From: JADKAV01 sp037045455
Lineage (GTDB): Bacteria; Actinomycetota; Actinomycetes; S36-B12; UBA10799
Length of the DNA stretch: 64,000 nucleotides
Direction of reading: 5' to 3'
Assembly (NCBI GenBank): GCA_037045455.1
Contig: JBAOIN010000006.1
Coordinates: 128,495 to 192,494 of the forward strand
The notes below the pieces were generated by a model that had not been told where the DNA came from, searched no databases, and was given only the letters and a program-made list of their open reading frames with translations. The translations under genes and the position numbers were made by a program. Below, piece by piece: positions 61,012 through 64,000 of this stretch. The first letter of the stretch is position 1, and each line of letters starts with the position of its first letter.

Positions 61012-62965
61012 CAGACCTGCCGCTTCTCTGCCACCGCCAGCGCGATCTCCTGGATCGCCTCGGCCACCGGAATTCCGTTGCGCTGGGTCCCGTCCCTATA
61101 GCGGAAGCTGACCGCCCCGGCAGCGATGTCCTCGTCGCCCGCGATCAGCATGTACGGAACCTTCTGCTTCTGGGCGTTGCGGATCTTCTTCGGCATCCGG
61201 TCGGAACCGGCGTCCACCTCCGCCCGGATCCCCTTGGCCCGCAACTGTTGAACGACGTCCTGCAGGTAGTCCGCGTGGTGGTCGGCCACCGGAATCCCCA
61301 CCGCGGTGACCGGGGCCAACCATGGCGGGAACGCTCCGGCGTAGTGCTCGAGCAGAACGGCGAAGAACCGCTCAATGGAGCCGAACAGCGCGCGGTGGAT
61401 CATGATCGGGCGTTCCCGGGAACCGTCCGCGGATTGGTACTCCATGTCGAAGCGCTGCGGCATCTGGAAGTCCACCTGGATGGTCGACATCTGCCAGGTG
61501 CGACCGATCGCATCCTTGGCCTGCACGGAGATCTTCGGGCCGTAGAACGCAGCGCCGCCCTCGTCCATGACCAGTTCCAGGTCCTGCCGCTTGGCTGCCT
61601 CGTAGAGGATGTCGGTGGCCTCCTGCCACTCTTCGTCGGTCCCGATACTCTTCTCGGGATCGCGGGTCGACAGTTCGAGGTAGAAGTCGGTGAGCCCGTA
61701 GTCCTTCAGCAGATCCAGCACGAATGTCAGCAGGCTGTCGAGTTCTTCGGGCATCTGCTCGCGAGTGCAGTAGATGTGGGCGTCGTCCTGGGTGAAGCCG
61801 CGCGCCCTGGTCAAGCCCTGCACGACCCCGGACTTCTCGTAGCGGTAAACGGTGCCGAACTCGAACAACCGCAGCGGCAGCTCCCGATACGACCTGCCGC
61901 GCGCGCCGTAGATGAGGTTGTGCATCGGGCAGTTCATCGGCTTGAGGTAGTACTGCGCGTTATCCATGTCCATCGGTGGGTACATGCCGTCGGCGTACCA
62001 GTCGAGGTGGCCGGACTTCTCGTAGAGTGCGGCCTTGGTCACGTGCGGGGTGTTGACGAAGTCGTAGCCGGCGTCGATGTGGCGCTGCCGGGAGTAGTCC
62101 TCCATCACGTTGCGGACGATCCCGCCCTTGGGGTGGAACACGGCCAGACCGCTGCCGATCTCCTCCGGGAAGGAGAACAGGTCGAGTTCCGAGCCGAGTT
62201 TGCGGTGGTCGCGGCGGGCGGCCTCTTCCAGGAAGGTCAGGTACTCCTTGAGCTGGTCCTTGCTCGGCCAGGCGGTGCCGTAGATGCGCTGCAGCTGCGG
62301 GTTGCGCTCGTCGGACAAGCCAGTACACCGCGGCGGTGCGCATCAGCTTGACCGCGTTCTGCGGGATGTAGCGGGTGCTCGGTACGTGCGGCCCCCGGCA
62401 CAGGTCCGACCAGCAGACTGCACCGTGCCGGTCGACGTTGTCGTAGACGGTCAGCTCGGAGCCGCCGGTCTCCATGATCTCGTCGGCGTTGCCGCCCTTC
62501 TTGCCGATCAGCTCGATCTTGAAGGGCTCGCTGGCCAGTTCCCGATGCGCCTCGTCCTCGGTGACTACCCGACGGCTGAAACGTCTGGCCGGCCTTGAGG
62601 ATCTCGACCATCTTCTTCTCGATGCGGGTCAGATCGTCGGGGTGGAACGGCTGGTCGACCATGAAGTCGTAGTAGAAACCGTCCTTGATGGGCGGGCCGA
62701 TCCCGAGCTTGGCGTCGGGGAACAGGCTCTGAACGGCTTGGGCCATGACGTGCGTGGTCGAGTGCCGCAGAACCGCGAGCCCTTCAGGATCGTCGGCCCC
62801 CACCGGTTCGATGACGTCGCCGGCTTGCACTGAGTAGGTCAGGTCCTTGAGCTCGCCGTTGACGCGGGCAACGAGTACCGAGCGGTCGCCGTCGAACAGG
62901 GCGGCTGCCGTAGTTCCTGGCTCCACCGAACGCGATTCACCGGAGACGGTCACGTCGATCGACAC
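61011..62965 (-). CDS. thrS: threonyl-tRNA synthetase (two apparent frameshifts)
   Basis: About 650 residues after repair. The TGS domain begins SIDVTVSGESRSVEPGTTAA. The editing/second domain has HSTTHVMAQAVQSLFPDAKL and CWSDLCRGPHVPST. The class II core has YYLKPMNCPMHNLIY, FEFGTVYRYEKSGVVQGLTR, ARGFTQDDAHIYC and RALFGSIERFFAVLLEHYAG, with the anticodon domain after PPWLAPV. The frame slips at AAA 62579-62581 (restored: GQTFSRRVVTEDEAHRE) and AA 62317-62318 (restored: AVYWLSDERNPQLQ). Both are single extra bases. Confidence 0.94.
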
Positions 62966-63050
62966 GGCAGGGCCTTTCCTAGGGGACGCGCCCAGTCTAG
63001 TGAGAGTGGGGTGTCGCGCCTGCGCTGGCGTTCAGACACCAGGCCCGAAT

Positions 63051-63140
63051 TGTTGCGTTGTTGTTCTGACTGCTGCGTTGTTGGTGACAACCAAGATCAA
63101 AAACACCAACAACGCGACAGCGAGAACAACAACGCGACAG
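63051..63140. terminator. nested palindrome, GCGTTGTTG type, 20-bp doubled units
   Basis: GCGTTGTTG lies at 63055 and 63075; its inverse CAACAACGC lies at 63107 and 63127. Both spacings are 20 bp, all centred on 63095. The arms GCGTTGTTGTTCT/AGAACAACAACGC and GTTGTTGGTG/CACCAACAAC pair perfectly. It lies nine bases past the thioesterase stop, so a terminator role is likely. The words are shared with the 43.7-, 51.7- and 51.8-kb elements. Confidence 0.8.
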
Positions 63141-63148
63141 AACCAGGA

Positions 63149-63627
63149 CTACTTCGTGCGCTTCAACGTCCAGACCACGTACATCTCGCCGGTGACCGTG
63201 CCGTCCTCGGTGGCGATGGTGATGTCCACCCGGAACTCAGGTCGGGTGCCGGATTCCAGCTCTGCCAGGACTTCTTCGACCGTGCGCGTCATGATGGCCG
63301 TGGCGATCACCGGCCCCATGGCGACCTTGCGGTACTTGATGTTGGCCTCGACCGCGCAGCGGCACGACGCTGTCCGAGGTGATCGGCGAAGTTACCCAGC
63401 ACCAGCGCGCCCGAGGCGGACTCCCCCAGCGTGAACATCGCGCCGGCATGCGGGCCACCGATGTGGTTGTGGTACGGCTGCTGGTCCGGCATCCGCATCA
63501 CGGCGGTCTTGGCGTCGAGTTCGACGAACTCCAGGCTCAGCGTCCCCACCATTGGAACCAGCGTTGGCATTCCCGTCTTGACACCCTCGAAGTCCATGGC
63601 CTTGAGCATTCCACGCACCCTCGCCAC
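63149..63627 (-). CDS. hotdog-fold thioesterase-like protein, DUF4442/PaaI-type (apparent frameshift)
   Basis: About 158 residues after repair. The N-terminal half has MPTLVPMVGTLSLEFVELD and the hotdog helix NHIGGPHAGAMFTLGESASG. The frame slips between about 63345 and 63385. The second half reads VEANIKYRKVAMGPVIATA and EFRVDITIATEDGTVTGEMY, ending at 63149. The fold suggests an acyl-CoA or acyl-carrier thioesterase, but the substrate is unknown. The start is GTG 63627 or ATG 63609. Confidence 0.75.
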
Positions 63628-63643
63628 CGGTTACGGTCGGGGG

Positions 63644-64000
63644 GTGGCGACAGTGATCACGGTGTTTGACATCGACGGTGTCCTCGCTGATGTCCGCCAC
63701 CGTCTGCACTTCCTGCAGCGCCGGCCCAAGGACTGGAACGGGTTCTTCAGCGCCGCGGTGTCCGACCCGCTGTTGGAACAGGGTCGCGATGCCGTGCTTG
63801 AGGCGTCCGGGCGCTCCACGATCGTGTACGTCACTGGGCGCCCCGCCCGCTGCCGGCGCGACACCCTCGAGTGGCTCACCCAGCACGGTCTCCCCCGCGG
63901 CGACCTGCACATGCGGCCCAACCACGACCGGCGCCCCGCCCGGTTCTACAAGGGCGAGGTCATCGCAAAACTTGCGGCCGAGAATGAGTTGGTGGCCGTG
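63644..64000 (+). CDS. HAD-superfamily phosphatase, partial at the right edge
   Basis: At least 119 residues, still open at the window end. VFDIDGVLADVRHRLHFLQ is the HAD motif I (DxDG), with nucleophile Asp and acid/base Asp. IVYVTGRPARCRRDTLEWL is motif II with the Thr. DLHMRPNHDRRPARFYKGEV fits a polynucleotide-kinase 3-phosphatase-like or acid-phosphatase-like HAD. The start is GTG 63644, 16 bp from the divergent thioesterase start. Confidence 0.82.
   Translation, partial: MATVITVFDIDGVLADVRHRLHFLQRRPKDWNGFFSAAVSDPLLEQGRDAVLEASGRSTIVYVTGRPARCRRDTLEWLTQHGLPRGDLHMRPNHDRRPARFYKGEVIAKLAAENELVAV

Overview
The window comes from a high-GC actinobacterium. From about 31 kb to 63 kb the gene order follows the block that in Mycobacterium tuberculosis runs thrS - HIT - pgsA - patA - pimA - pdxS - pdxT - yebC - ruvCAB - yajC - secD - secF - relA - ppi - MBL - hisS - aspS - rarA - alaS. 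From 2 to 8 kb and 28 to 31 kb it carries the block ruvX - mltG - aroE - aroC - aroK - aroB - aroQ - pepQ - efp - nusB. Phosphatidylinositol mannoside genes (pgsA, patA, pimA), PdxS/PdxT vitamin B6 synthesis, a GT87 mannosyltransferase, VKOR and DUF222/HNH genes also point to Actinomycetota. I cannot name a genus.

Layout. 0-0.7 kb: a broken AbiEi-type antitoxin gene and a tandem array of four terminator-like hairpins. 0.7-2.7 kb: a branched-chain amino-acid-type binding lipoprotein and an ANTAR response regulator. 2.75 kb: a short-variable-arm tRNA-Leu(CAA). 3-8.2 kb (minus): the coupled run aroC-aroK-aroB-aroQ-pepQ-efp-nusB. 8.2-17 kb and 22.3-28.3 kb (minus): a nearly complete type IVa pilus locus lying between aroE and aroC. 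It encodes a Roadblock/LC7 protein, a DUF4388 protein, PilB, PilT and PilC, then PilA, three minor-pilin-like proteins, PilD, PilM, PilN, PilO and a PilP-like protein. Its two halves are separated by a histidine phosphatase, a decayed HNH gene, VKOR and two polytopic membrane proteins. In M. tuberculosis the equivalent place holds only a prepilin-peptidase relative.

28-41 kb: aroE, mltG, ruvX, alaS, a small membrane protein, a secreted metallophosphoesterase (plus strand), rarA, aspS, hisS and an MBL hydrolase. 41.6-43.7 kb (plus): membrane-anchored cyclophilin and a DUF349 protein. 43.8-51.6 kb (minus): relA, secF, secD, yajC, ruvB, ruvA, ruvC. 51.9-53.7 kb: a wax-ester-synthase/DGAT with a histone-H1-like Lys/Ala/Pro tail. 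53.9-63 kb: yebC, pdxT, pdxS, the phosphoinositide-mannoside genes, an EF-G-like protein with a ruined GTPase centre (plus strand), HIT and thrS. The right edge holds a hotdog thioesterase and the start of a HAD-like phosphatase.

Two features stand out. First, several intergenic regions hold nested palindromes built as two copies of a short word on the left and two inverted copies on the right, around one centre and with a 19-21 bp period (29.3, 51.7, 51.8, 53.8, 60.4 and 63.1 kb; a related asymmetric one at 43.7 kb). I do not recognise them as a named element. Second, at least eleven genes that should be intact (nusB, pilA, the Roadblock gene, ruvX, alaS, relA, yebC, pdxT, pimA, thrS, the thioesterase) carry single-base frameshifts, often one extra base in a short homopolymer. 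These look more like consensus errors than real decay, so frameshifted genes are given as whole-gene spans.
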